From: Candidatus Streptomyces philanthi
Lineage (GTDB): Bacteria > Actinomycetota > Actinomycetes > Streptomycetales > Streptomycetaceae
Length of the DNA stretch: 64,000 nt
Assembly (NCBI GenBank): GCA_018114805.1
Contig: CP073042.1
Location: 6,927,501 to 6,991,500 of the forward strand
Direction of reading: 5' to 3'
The position numbers and the translations under genes were made by a program. This document shows, in pieces, positions 10,202 through 19,933 of the stretch. The notes under the pieces were generated by a model. The model was not told the DNA's origin, made no database searches, and was given only the letters and a program-made list of their open reading frames with translations. The first letter of the stretch is position 1. Each line of letters opens with the position of its first letter.

Positions 10202-10984
10202 ATGCCCCTCCCCACGCCCCACGACGGCACCGCCATCCCGGGCCAACCCTCCGCCCCACCCCGTGTCGCGATCGTCGTCGGCGGCTTGCGCGGCATCGGC
10301 CGCCAGGCCGTCGGCCGGCTGGCCGCCGACGGGTACGCCGTCGCGGTCGGCTATGCGGAGAACCGGGACGAGGCCGAAGCCGCCGTGCGGGAGGCCGTCG
10401 CCGGCGGTGGCCGGGCGATCGCGGTGCGCGCGGACGCCGCCGACGAACGCGCGGTCGCGGCCCTGTTCGACGCGGCCGAAGCGGAGTTCGGCGGGGTCGA
10501 CGTCGTCGTGCACGCGGCCGGGCGGATGCACCTGGCGCCGATAGCCGAGTTGGACCTGGCCGCCCTGGACGACCTGCACCGCACCAACATCCGCGGTACG
10601 TTCGTCGTTGTCCAGCAGGCCGCTCGTCGCACGCGTCCCGGTGGCCCGATCGTGACCTTCTCCACCTCCGTGGTGGGGCTGGCCTTCCCGGGCTACGGCG
10701 CGTACGCCGCCAGCAAGGGGGCCGTCGAGGCGCTGACGCTGATCCTGGCCCGGGAGCTGCGGGGCCGGGACGTCACCGCCAACACCGTCGCGCCCGGCCC
10801 CACGGCCACCCACCTGTTCCTGGACGGCAAGGACTAGGAGACCGTCGCCCACCTCGCCGCCCAGCCTCCGCTGGAGCGCCTCGGCACCCCGGCCGACATC
10901 GCCGAGGTCGTCGCGTTCCTGGCCTCCCCGGCCGGCCACTGGATCAACGGACAGGTCATCCGCGCCAACGGCGGGATCATCTGA
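10202..10984 (+). pseudogene. SDR-family oxidoreductase (3-oxoacyl-ACP reductase type), amber near the C-terminus
   Basis: 260 codons. Cofactor motif VVGGLRGIGRQAVGRLAADG (residues about 22-41), DVVVHAAG, catalytic Ser in FSTSVVG and YxxxK in YGAYAASKGAVEAL, then NTVAPGPTATHLF. TAG at 10835-10837 follows FLDGKD, where relatives have Gln or Glu, and the frame continues [21 protein letters not shown] to the family's end NGGII. Truncation removes the last 48 residues, which cover the substrate-binding helices and dimer interface. Expected role: NAD(P)H-dependent reduction of a ketone or the reverse reaction. Probably controlled by the divergent XRE regulator. Confidence 0.85.
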
Positions 10985-11241
10985 ACCCCGCCCTGACACC
11001 GGTTCATTCCTTCGCACACCGATGTGACCGAGGCCGCCGAAGCCCTCGCGCGACGCGTCGCGGCGCAGCACGGCGCTCGGCCTCCGCGCACCCACATGGA
11101 CCCCAGCCGCGACGGCGGCGAAGCCGTCCGCGCGGTGGCCGACCGCCTCCGCGCCGGCTTCTTTCGCCGTACTCGGACTGGACAGCCTGCACGCCGCAGG
11201 CAGCCCCCGTAAGACCCCACTGAGAAGAGGAACAACCAGTC

Positions 11242-11472
11242 ATGCCGTTCGCGAACTTCAAGGTCCCCGAGAAGTCCCTCACCCCGGAGCAGAAGGAGGA
11301 GATCGTCACCCGCACCACCGAGCTGTACGTCGAGATCTACGGCGAGCGCGCCCGCGACACCACCATGGTGCTGGTCGAAGAGGTCGCCGACGGCGGTTGG
11401 TGCATCTCCGGCGACGTGCTGACCCTCGCCATGCTCGGCGAGGCGACACCGTCTGACACCAGCGACGCCTGA
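11242..11472 (+). CDS. 4-oxalocrotonate tautomerase family protein
   Basis: 76 residues starting MPFANFKVPEKSLTPEQKEE. The Pro directly after Met is the catalytic N-terminal proline once Met is removed; TTMVLVEEV and GGWCISGD match the second half of the beta-alpha-beta fold. Length is typical (60-80). A gaagagga ribosome binding site lies 8-10 bases upstream. It follows the broken SDR on the same strand, separated by about 250 bases of unrecognised sequence. Tautomerases of this kind often accompany an XRE/SDR pair. Intact. Confidence 0.9.
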   Translation: MPFANFKVPEKSLTPEQKEEIVTRTTELYVEIYGERARDTTMVLVEEVADGGWCISGDVLTLAMLGEATPSDTSDA

Positions 11473-11549
11473 CCAGCACCGGCCGTCCTTCCGCACCCAC
11501 CGGCCGCGTCACGGCTGTGACGGGTCGATTCCCGCATGCGCGGGTACGG

Positions 11550-11867
11550 ACCGCCGACCTCATCGGGAAGCGCATCGTGATCGCGTCCGACAACTACTTG
11601 CCGCACTTCACCACGAAGCGGTGCCGCCGGGTCGCGGACCGGGCCCGAGGCGAACAACGTCGAGGTCGCCTACGCCCCCGCCAACTCCTCATGGCTGAAC
11701 CGGAGCGAAGCCCAGTTCACCCGCCCTGCGCCACGTCACGCTCGCGGCACCGACCACGCCAGCCACAACGAGCCGGGCAGCATGACCGCCGCTACCTCAT
11801 CTGGCGGAACAAGCGCGTCTAGGACGAGCGCCTACGCGCGGTCGTGAACAGGGCGCACGTCGCCTGA
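11550..11867 (+). mobile_element. IS630-family transposase, degraded 3' remnant
   Basis: Starts inside the DDE domain: GKRIVIASDNYLPHFTTKRC matches the IS630 block around the second catalytic Asp. A frameshift leads to NNVEVAYAPANSSWLNRSEAQF in another frame, holding the catalytic Glu region, then another shift into MTAATSS / RRYLIWRNKRV. A TAG at 11820-11822 is followed by DERLRAVVNRAHVA and a TGA. The first half of the transposase and both terminal repeats are not found. The 3' end overlaps the 3' end of the methyltransferase on the other strand, so this is a dead insertion. Confidence 0.8.
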
Positions 11868-12617
11868 GGCGGCCGCACCCCGGCGGAACAAGGCGGTCCA
11901 CAGGAACGGCACACCGAACAGTGCTGACTCCGGGGGCTCCTCCCGCATCCGGCGCAGTTCCACCTCCACCAGGTCGGAGAAGACCCAGCGCAGCGATGCG
12001 GGGGTGTGGGCGAGGCCGCCCTGCAACTCGCGTTCGCGGTACAGCTCCGCATCCGTGCGTTCCGACCCCATTCCTCTCTCGCCGGCGGCGAAGCTGGTGA
12101 GGGCGAGGTGGCCGCCAGGAGCGAGAACCCGGTCGAGGAGGGCCAGGTAGCTGACCCGGCGGTGCGGCGGCAGGTGGTGGAAGCACCCTGAGTCGACGAC
12201 CAGGTCGTACGGGCCGCTCAATTCGGTAGCGGGAAGCGCGAAAGCGTCGCCGCACAGGAAGCGGATGTCGACACCAGCCTGCTGAGCCCGGTCCTCGCCC
12301 TAGGCGACGGCCACCGGGGAGAGGGCGACGGCGTCCACCTGGAAGCCGCGCGCAGCTAGGTGGAGCGCGTTGCGGCCCGGGCCGCATCCCAGGTCCAGGG
12401 CCCGGCCGGGAGCGATCAGGCCCTGGTCAAGGTAGGCGGCCAGGTTCTCGTCCGGCTTCGACACGAAGAACGGGACCGGCCTTGACCGGTCGGCATAGAA
12501 GCGGTCCCAGAAGTCCCTACCGTCGCCCGTTGCCAAGTGGCTGGCCCCGGATCCAGATGCGAAGAACCCGTCCAAGAGCGCGAGAACGTCCTCGACGGTG
12601 CGTACGGTCCGGTTCAT
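11832..12617 (-). pseudogene. Class I SAM-dependent methyltransferase, amber at a conserved Trp
   Basis: 261 codons from ATG 12617 (MNRTVRTVEDVLALLDGFFA). SAM-binding motif LDLGCGPGRNALHLAARGF at about residues 74-92, then VDAVALSPVAVA followed by TAG (12300-12302), where relatives have Trp (AIAWA). The same frame continues GEDRAQQAGVDIRFLCGDAF, YDLVVDSGCFHHLPP and LAPGGHLALTSFA, through to a normal end. Expected role: methylation of an unknown small molecule. Its 3' end overlaps the IS630 remnant, suggesting the insertion trimmed or replaced the original 3' flank. Confidence 0.8.
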
Positions 12618-12940
12618 CCGGCCCCCCTTTCGACCGAGTCGATCATAGGAGCGAGGAAGGTGAAGAGCCAGGTCAGACGGTATCTAGTGATGGTGGGAGC
12701 GGGCTGCTCCGAGCCCCGGAGGCCACCGGCGAACAACCCACCCCAGACCCCGCGTCCGCCTCCGCGTCCGCCCAGCCTGTCGTCCAAGGCCAGGACGGGG
12801 CCATCCTCGGCTACCGCGGGGAGACTCTTTCGACGAGTTTTCCAGCGTCGGCGACACCGGAGGTGTTGACCCACCAGGCCGCGAGAACCCCGAGTCGCGG
12901 TCGCGGAGCGATGCACTGTGCCGCGACCCGCTCAGCCGCC
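12618..12940. other. Intergenic region, nothing recognised
   Basis: 323 bases between two minus-strand genes. Frames here show no family motifs. A short repetitive tract of cgtccgcctccg-type triplets lies near 12745-12770. It should hold the methyltransferase promoter next to 12618. Confidence 0.5.
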
Positions 12941-13657
12941 TCACAGGGTCCGTCGCACGCCCGCCTGACGTTCGAGGTTGTTCAACTGCACCGACAGGTC
13001 CCCGGTCACGGCATCGTGGGCTGGGCCCAGACGTCCGACGGGCAGGACCGCCTCGCCCCTCATGTCCTCCAGCAAGAGAGCGAACGCGGCGTACATAGCC
13101 ACCTCCGCGAGGAGCAACCCGAAGGCTCCGGAGGTGTGGCCGAGCCATCTGGCACCAGTGAAGTTGGCGAACGCTGCCACGGCGAAGCGCGGTACCGCCA
13201 CACAGAGCACGACCCACATCACGCGCTTGCGGGACGCGATGGTCGCCATCATCAGGGCGAAGACGGCGAACACTAGGTTGAGCACGCCGAGCACCTCGCA
13301 GCCCGACGGCGGACCGATGGCCAGCACCAGGGAACTGGCCAACCAGGTCCAGGAGAAACAGGCCATGAGTGTCGCCGCGAGGACGTCCCGTGCCCCGAAC
13401 GCCAGGATGCTGACGACCAGTTGCAGGATGAAGGCCGGAAAGATCTTCAAGGCCACGGCCCGATGAGCGTCGTCGCCCAGGAAGCCCAACTGGAGGCTAG
13501 CGACGACCGCGGAGGCGATCGCCACCGCGAAGAAGCCGACCGGCATCGGGGAGGCGATGGGGTGGAGGTTGATGCGGGTCATCGGGCGCAGGGACGGTTC
13601 CAAACGCGCGCCTGTCGGCGCGTCCTGCTCCCCAGGCTGCTCGGGACTGCTCGCCAT
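12941..13657 (-). CDS. GPR1/FUN34/YaaH (acetate uptake transporter) family membrane protein
   Basis: 238 residues. An acidic and polar leader of about 30 residues precedes NLHPIASPMPVGFFAVAIAS, which matches the family's N-P-A-P-x-G-L-x-x-F signature in diverged form. Six hydrophobic segments follow (for example FPAFILQLVVSILAFGA, FSWTWLASSLVLAIG, VLNLVFAVFALMMATIA, GAFGLLLAEVAMYAAFALLL). The family moves acetate and other small monocarboxylates. The C-terminal 35 residues are a soluble tail. The frame is uninterrupted. The diverged signature leaves the substrate uncertain. Confidence 0.75.
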   Translation of the reverse strand: MASSPEQPGEQDAPTGARLEPSLRPMTRINLHPIASPMPVGFFAVAIASAVVASLQLGFLGDDAHRAVALKIFPAFILQLVVSILAFGARDVLAATLMACFSWTWLASSLVLAIGPPSGCEVLGVLNLVFAVFALMMATIASRKRVMWVVLCVAVPRFAVAAFANFTGARWLGHTSGAFGLLLAEVAMYAAFALLLEDMRGEAVLPVGRLGPAHDAVTGDLSVQLNNLERQAGVRRTL

Positions 13658-13888
13658 GGTGAACTCTCCTGTAAGTCGTTCTGGTAATGGGTGGGGACTG
13701 ACCGCCGCGACAGTCGCGTGCGGCGCCCGGGCCGGTGTCGCCGGTGCCTTCTCCGTCGAGGGGTGCTGTCACCGGGCGGACGGCTTAGACCAACTGCGCT
13801 TCCGTGCCGTGCGACCGGCATGCCACGGTGCCGGCTCACGTCGAGCCGCCGGCGGCAGCCGCCGCGGCAGTCGACGCTTCGTTCCTGT

Positions 13889-14137
13889 TCAGGAGCGAAC
13901 CAACGGTGTGCCCACCAGGTACTCGGCCAGGAACCCCGCCTGGGGTTCGCCGGTCCGGATCATCTGGGAGACCAGCTGTGTGTCGGCCAAGGCCCTGTTG
14001 AGCCGCTGACAGGAGTACATACGGGCTTCGTAGGACAGGCCGAGCGGGAACTGCTTGACGGTCCCGAACTCCTGGATGATCTCGCCTGTCTGACGCGACC
14101 GTGGCTGGCTGCTCCCGTGGCGCGAGCTGGTGCTCAT
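13889..14137 (-). pseudogene. Dps/ferritin-like protein with most of its core deleted
   Basis: 82 codons. Residues 20-53 (IIQEFGTVKQFPLGLSYEARMYSCQRLNRALADTQ, here split by position) match the N-terminal helix of Dps proteins, and the rest (LVSQMIRTGEP, FLAEYLVGTPLVRS) matches the Dps C-terminus. The central roughly 100 residues, with the His, Asp and Glu ligands of the ferroxidase site, are missing, and the two parts join in frame at ADTQ/LVSQ. Normal length is about 160-190. The product could not form the 12-subunit shell. Dps normally oxidises and stores iron and protects DNA. Confidence 0.75.
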
Positions 14138-14765
14138 GTTCCGCCTCCCGCGATCTGCTCTCTGGGTGTGCGGACGACGCTAGGAGCCGATGCGGCGGAC
14201 TGGTTGCCCGGGAGCGCATGGATGGTGCGCGGCAGCGCACAGTGGACGCGGCTGTGCCCCGTGGTGCGTTCGGCCAGCCCGCGTGCGCTGGCCGGCACGT
14301 CCCGCTGTCTCGCCGCCCCTAGCCTCTCGCGGATGGTGTGAGCCGACGAGCGGCAAGGAGAGGCATGAGGGTGAGCGAGCGGGCCGAGGTGGTCGTGCGT
14401 GGCGTGGCACGCGGAGGCGGGTGCGTACCGGGTGGACCGCCAGGGGCCGGGACGTGTGCGGCGCAGATCGGGACGGATGTGGTCGGAGGCGAGTCCCCGT
14501 ACTGGGTGTGCGTGGCCAGCGAGACGACCTGTGCCGGGAACCCGCTCGCCGGGGCAGGCCCAGCGTCCTCCCACGGGGGTGGGGTAGAGGCGAATGTCAC
14601 CCCGCCGGTCCCGCGCGGTGCCGAGACGTCGTACCGGTCGTACCGGACAGACCGCCGCGCCTTCCACCGGGCAGTGGAAGCTGATCCGGGAGCCCCGCAC
14701 TGAGCCCCCTCGCGCCCGGGGGCGTGCGCGAGACCGGGCGACGGCGGGGGAGACCCTGGGGCGGC
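14138..14765. other. Intergenic region with one doubtful open frame
   Basis: 628 bases between the Dps remnant (-) and the LtrA gene (+). A plus-strand frame at 14338-14703 (121 codons, Gly-rich, ending AVEADPGAPH) has no recognisable family and a long competing frame on the other strand, so I do not call it a gene. The promoter for LtrA should lie near its 3' end. Confidence 0.4.
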
Positions 14766-15913
14766 ATGTCGGGTCGTGACCCCGGCGAACCGCACAGGAC
14801 CGCCACCTCGCTGGAACTCCTCTTCGACCTGTGCGTCGTCATAGCGGTGGCGCAGGCGTCCGCGAGCCTGAGCACAGCGGTGATCGACGGGTAGTACGTC
14901 ACCGGCCTGCTGCGCTTCGCTCTGGTGTTCTTCACCATCTGGTGGGCGTGGATGAACTTCACGTGGTTCGCCTCGGCCTACGACCCGGACGACATCCCCT
15001 ACCGGTTGGTGGTGCTGGTCCAGATCACGGGGTCGCTCATTCTCGCCGCCGGCGTACCCCGGGCGTTCGGGGAAGGCGACCTGCGCGTCATCACGTTGGG
15101 ATACGCCGTACTGCGCACGGCCCTGGCCGTGCTGTGGCTGCGTGCCGCACGGTCGGACCCCGGTCGGCGGCGGACGGCACTGCGTTTCGCCACTGGGGTG
15201 ACGAGCTGTCAGGTCGGGTGGATCGGGACGCTCCTGCTTCCCGAGCCGGCTCGACTGCCGGCCATCATCGTGTTGATCGTCGCCGAGATCTCCGTCCCGG
15301 TGTGGGCGCAGTCCGCCGGAATGACCCCGTGGCATCGACACCACATCGCGGAACGCTACGAACTGTTCACCCTCATCGTGCTCGGTGAGTCCGTCGTGGC
15401 CGCCGCGGCGGCGGTCCGCAGTGCCTTCGCGACCAGGGCCACGGCGCGGGTGCGCTGTACCTGCTGGCCGCGGGTGGCCTGCTCATGGTCTTCGCCATGT
15501 GGTGGCTGTACTTCGCCAGGCCCGCGTACACGCTGCTCACCTCAACGCACCAGGGCCATCGCAAGAGGTTCACCTGCGCGTACGGCCACTACCTGATCTT
15601 CGCTTCGGCGGCAGCCGAGGGGGCCGGCTTGGCGGCGTACGCGGGGTTGGTCACGCGGCGCGCCGATGCCCCGCCGGTGGCAGCGGGTGTGGCGGTCACC
15701 CTGCCACTGGCGGTCTTCCTGATGACCGTGTGGGCCATACACGTCCGGCCGCACCGGCAGAGCGGGACCGGCCCGTTCGCGATTCCCGTCGGCGCGGTTA
15801 CCGTCCTGGCGGCCGCTCTCTCCCCGACGCCGGCTCTGGTGGCCGGTCTGTCGGCGACGGCCCTGGTCGTGGTCGTCACGGTGGTCGACCGGACCGGGCG
15901 GGCGCGGCACTGA
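14766..15913 (+). pseudogene. Low temperature requirement protein A (LtrA) family, amber and frameshift
   Basis: Starts MSGRDPGEPHRTATSLELLFDLCVVIAVAQ, the LtrA N-terminal signature, and continues FFTIWWAWMNFTWFASAYDPDD, the family hallmark. Predicted polytopic membrane protein of unknown biochemical role, about 380 residues. TAG at 14892-14894 falls at residue 43, before the first conserved WWAWMNF block. A one-base shift near 15430 (after AAVRSA) breaks ALDQGHGAGALYLLAAGGLLMVF. The remaining helices then continue to TGA at 15913. Both defects lie within otherwise well-conserved sequence. Confidence 0.85.
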
Positions 15914-16328
15914 GGTGGTGCCCACACGGCCGCGCGGGCCAAGCGACCTGGCCCGCGTGGCCGTTCGCCTTCCGTCAGCGCGCCCCGCGAATTGCCGGCC
16001 GCGCGGCCGCTGTCCGCAACGGCGCACCGCCGCGTGCGGGCGTCCGCCATGACGATCGAGCGCTGGGACCACCGGTGCGCGGTGAGGCAAAGCCCGGTGC
16101 GCTGACGGGATATGGGCGCGCGTCCGCCGCGCCTATCGTGAGGGCGAAGCAGTCGAGGCCCCTTACGCACAGGGTCAGCCCTCGCTCTCAGGCACGACGA
16201 TGTCGGTGGAAGGCCACTCGGTTGGATTCGAGTAACGGGGCATGTGAGCGTGGCTGAAATCGCCGAAGTCCGCCAGTGCCGACCCGTGATGTGAATCGAA
16301 GTCGTTTTCCCAGAGGGAGTCTCACGTA
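15914..16328. promoter_or_regulatory. Intergenic region upstream of the amidohydrolase
   Basis: 415 bases with no recognisable gene. The last 15 bases hold a good ribosome binding site (gagggag) for the ATG at 16329. The stretch 16225-16320 is less GC-rich than its surroundings (for example ttggattcgagtaacgg and gtgaatcgaagtcgttttcc), as expected of a promoter. Confidence 0.45.
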
Positions 16329-18221
16329 ATGTCAACAATGCCCGTCGGCGGGCTGGTTCCGCATGCCGTCGACCATGCCACGGACCTCGTCGTCCGCAAT
16401 GCGAAGATCCACACGGGCGACCCGCGCCGCCCGTACGCCGAGGCGCTGGCCATCCGCGACGGCGTCATCACGGTCGTCGGTGACGACCGGGACGTGGCCG
16501 GGCACGTCGGCCCGGGCACCAAGGTGGTCGACGCGCTCGGGCGGCGGGTGGTCCCGGGCCTCAACGACACGCACCTGCACGTGATCAGAGGGGGCCTGAA
16601 CTACCTACTGGAGCTGCGCTGGGACGATGTGCGCAGCCTGCGTCAGGGATTGGCGATGCTGCGTGAGCAAGCCGCCCGCACCCCGAAGGGCCAGTGGGTG
16701 CGGGTGGTGGGGGGCTGGTCGGCGGAGCAGTTCGCCGAGCGTCGGCTGCCGACCGTCGCGGAGCTGAACGCGGCCGCCCCGGACACGCCGGTGTTCGTCC
16801 TGCACCTGTACCAGTCGGCCGTGTTGAACCGGGCGGCGCTGAAGGCCGCCGGCTTCACCAAAGACACGCCCGATCCCAAGGGAGGGCAGAGCGTGCGGGG
16901 CCGGAACGGGGAGCCCACCGGCATGCTGCTGGCCGCGCCCAGCGCCCTCATCCTCTACTCGACCCTGGCCAAGGCACCGGTGTTGCAGAGCGAGGAGGAG
17001 AAGAGGACCTCCACGCGGCATTTCCTGCGCGAGTTGAACAGGTTCGGGCTCACCTCGGCGATCGACGCCGCCGGCGGATTCCAGAACTTCCCCGACAACT
17101 ACGCCACCGTCATCGAACTCGCCAAGGCCGGACAGCTCTCGCTGCGTATCGCCTACCACCTCTTTCCGCAGACTCCGGGGCGGGAGATCGACGATCTCAC
17201 CCGCTGGATCGAAACGGCCCGCCCCGGGGACGGGGACGAATAGCTGCGGCTGAACGGCGCGGGTGAGAACCTCATCTGGTCGGCGGCCGATTTCGAGAAC
17301 TTCGCCGAGCCGCGTCCTGGACTCGCCTCGGACTACGAGGTGGAGTTCGAGAAGGCGGTCCGCCTGCTCATGGAGAACGGGTGGGGGTTCCGGCTGCACG
17401 CCACCTACGACGAGACCATCCGCCGGGACCTTGCGGTGTTCGAGAAGCTCACCGCGGAAGGACTCTTCCCGGCTGGGAACCGGTGGCTGTTCGACCACGC
17501 GGAGACCGCCTCCGCGGACAGCCTCGACCGCATCGCCGCGCTCGGCGGGGCGATGTCCGTGCAGAACCGATTGTCCTTCCAGGGCGAAGCGTTTCTGCGG
17601 CGTTACGGCCCCGGAGCGGCCGCGGACGCCCCGCCGATCCGCGCCATGCTGGACCGAGGCCTGACCGTGGGCGCCGGCACCGACGCCACCCGGGTCTCCT
17701 CCTACAACCCCTTGGTCGCCCTGCACTGGCTCGTCAGCGGTCGCTCGGTCGGTGACCTAGCGCTGCGCCCGCCGGCGAACCGCGTCGACCGGGGGAGGGC
17801 GCTGGCGATGTTCACGTGCGCCGGCGCCGCGCTGACCGGTGAGGACGAGGTCAAGGGCGTTCTCAGGCCCGGCTGTTACGCGGACCTGGCGGTGCTGTCC
17901 GAGGACTTCTTCAGCGTGCCCGAGCCGGACATCGCGCACATCGAGTCGCTGCTGACGGTGGCCGGCGGCCGCATCGTGTACGCCGCCGCCGAGTACGAGG
18001 GGCTCGACGAGGAACTTCCGCCCGTCAGCCCCGCGTGGAGCCCCGTGGCGCACGTCGGCGGCTACCAGACCCCCCGCCGGACGGCCCGCTCCGGCGCCGG
18101 CCAGGCGGAGGCACTCGGCCAGGCCGTCGCCGAGTCGGAGCAACACCGCCAGTGGCGCGTCGCGCGCGGCCTGGCTCCCGACACCGCGACCACCCCCTTC
18201 GATCCCTGCTTCGACCTGTGA
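16329..18221 (+). pseudogene. YtcJ-like metal-dependent amidohydrolase, amber at a likely Trp
   Basis: 630 codons. N-terminal beta-sandwich strand DLVVRNAKIHTGDPRRPYAEAL, then the metal-binding GRRVVPGLNDTHLHVIRGG (HxH, about residue 85), GWGFRLHATYDETIRRDL with a catalytic-domain His, WLFDHAETA and LTVGAGTDATRVSSYNP with the Asp ligand. TAG at 17241-17243 splits DGDE and LRLNGAGENLIWS, a site that reads best as DEWLRL. Expected role: hydrolysis of a C-N bond in an amide or formamide; the substrate is unknown. It leads a plus-strand set with an isochorismatase-like hydrolase, a pairing that suggests amide or amine breakdown. Confidence 0.82.
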
Positions 18222-18355
18222 ACTCCCGAAAGGGCACGGACACCGCGCCACCCTTTCCGGGACTCCACCCACCAGCTCCGTCCCGACGGACGGTCTCTTC
18301 CCACCACGGCACGGACAGCGATCCGCGCCCTCCTTACCGAGAAAGGCTCACCATC

Positions 18356-19017
18356 ATGGTCAACATCTCCGAGCTCACCGCTGCCCCCAGCCCCGACCTG
18401 CTCACCCCGGACAACTGTGCGGTGCTCTTCATCGACCACCAGCCGCAGATGTTCTTCGGTACCGGCAGCGGCGACCGCACCGCCACCATCAACTCCACCG
18501 TGGTTTGGCGAAGTCCGCGAAGGTGTTCGACGTGCCGGTCGTGCTGAGCACCGTGGCCGCCGAGACCTTCTCCGGCCCGCTCATGCCGCGGCTGGCCGAG
18601 GTCTTCCCCGAGCAGCAGGTCGTGGACCGCACCACGATGAACGCCTGGGAGGACGAGAACTTCGTCGAGGCGGTCAAGGCGACCGGCCGTAAGAAGCTCG
18701 TCATCGCGGGCCTGTGGACCGAGGTCTGCGTCGTGCTGCCCGCGCTGTCCGCCATCGCCCAGGGCTACGAGGTCTACGTCGTCACCGACGCGTCCGGCGG
18801 GGTCAGCCCGCATGCCCATGAGCACGCCGTCCAGCGCATGATCCAGGCCGGGGCCGTCCCGGTCACCTGGGTGCAGGTGCTGCTGGAGCTCCAGCGTGAC
18901 TGGGCCCGCACGGAGACCTACGCCGCCGTGGGCGACGTGGTCAAGGAGCACGGCGGCACCTACGGGCTCGGGATGGTCGACGCACAGGCCGTCATCGGCG
19001 CCCACGCCGCCGGCTGA
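18356..19017 (+). pseudogene. Isochorismatase-like cysteine hydrolase, frameshifted
   Basis: Starts MVNISELTAAPSPDLLTPDN with the catalytic Asp in AVLFIDHQPQMFFG, after a gagaaagg ribosome binding site. The frame shifts near 18500 (TINSTV, then LAKSAKVFDVPVVLSTV one frame over). The rest includes VVDRTTMNAWEDENF, the nucleophile Cys in VIAGLWTEVCV, and DASGGVSPHAHEHAV, ending AAG at TGA 19017. About 220 residues when repaired, normal for the YcaC-like branch. Such enzymes hydrolyse amides; the immediate upstream amidohydrolase may act in the same pathway. Confidence 0.82.
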
Positions 19018-19058
19018 CCCACGCACCGGTACTCGAACGTCAGGAACAGGTAGGCACG

Positions 19059-19562
19059 ATGGACTGTTGGTCCTCCGGCTGGTGGTGGGGCTGCTCGTCG
19101 CCGGGCACGGGGTGCACAAGGTGAGCTTCCGACTCGGAGGCAACGGCCTCGCGGGCGGGACCGAGGAGTTTCCGCCACGACGGGTTCCGCGGCGGCCGGG
19201 TGACCGCCGTCGTCGCGGGGGCCAGCCAGATCGGTTCCGGCCTGTTCCTGGCCGCTGGCCTGCTCACGCCCATGGCCGCGATGGCCGCCATGGGCGTGAT
19301 GACCGTCGCCGGCAAACGGGCTGTGGGTGCAGAACGACGGTTACGAGTACCCCCTGGTCCTGGTCGCCGTCTCCGCCGCGCTGGCCCTCACCGGGCGTGG
19401 GCGGTGGTCCGTGGACCACGCGCTGACCGTCACCCCTGGCCGGTGTGGGTCTGCGTCGCCGCGGTCATCGTGGGACCGGCCAGCGGCCTGCTCACCCGAG
19501 TGGTGCTGCACTGGCCCACCCCCGCGGGCCAGGGGGAGCGGTACGCGAAGGCTGCCGACTGA
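19059..19562 (+). pseudogene. DoxX-family membrane protein, several frameshifts
   Basis: Pieces of a DoxX-like four-helix protein lie in different frames: GLLVLRLVVGLLVAGHGVHK, then VTAVVAGASQIGSGLFLAAG with LLTPMAAMAAMGVMTVAG, then VQNDGYEYPLVLVAVSAALALTG, and VWVCVAAVIVGPASGLLTRV to YAKAAD and TGA at 19562. At least three one-base shifts separate them, at about 19065, 19170 and 19320, with another near 19435. Family members are about 150-170 residues. The gene follows the isochorismatase-like gene by 40 bases and may have been in one operon. Confidence 0.75.
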
Positions 19563-19933
19563 GGCGTTCCACACCCCGGCGCTGCGCGCGACGGAACGTC
19601 ACGGGCCGCTGCCTGGGGCGCGGCTGGCCCTGACCCTGTTCACCGGGCTGGTCGACGCCGTCAGCCACCTGGCGTCCGGACAACGTCCTCGGCTCTCGAC
19701 CGCCGAGGCGACCTGGCTCCGACCCCGGCCCCGAACGACGCACCCTGAACGACACACCCCCGAACGACACCCCGGACCACCGGTGGCCGGCCGCACCTAC
19801 GAACGACAACCGGTGCGCCGAGAAGCGACAGCCACCGGTGGTCCGGTCCCAGCCTGACCACGACACCAGCCAACTGGCGCGCCTCGACACCTGCCGGAGT
19901 CGACGCGTGCGCACTCACCCCGCATGGACCAGC
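19563..19933. promoter_or_regulatory. Intergenic region with a 16-base inverted repeat upstream of the MFS gene
   Basis: 371 bases without a recognised gene. It holds a perfect inverted repeat, arm ccggaccaccggtggc at 19772-19787 and its complement at 19831-19846, each arm containing the palindrome ccaccggtgg. The core motif cgaacgac recurs four times between 19733 and 19806. The repeat lies 90-160 bases upstream of the MFS start and is a candidate operator. No matching regulator gene is adjacent. Confidence 0.45.

Noticed and set aside
14338-14703. A 121-codon Gly-rich plus-strand frame upstream of LtrA
   Set aside because: No recognisable family, no convincing ribosome binding site and a longer open frame on the other strand.
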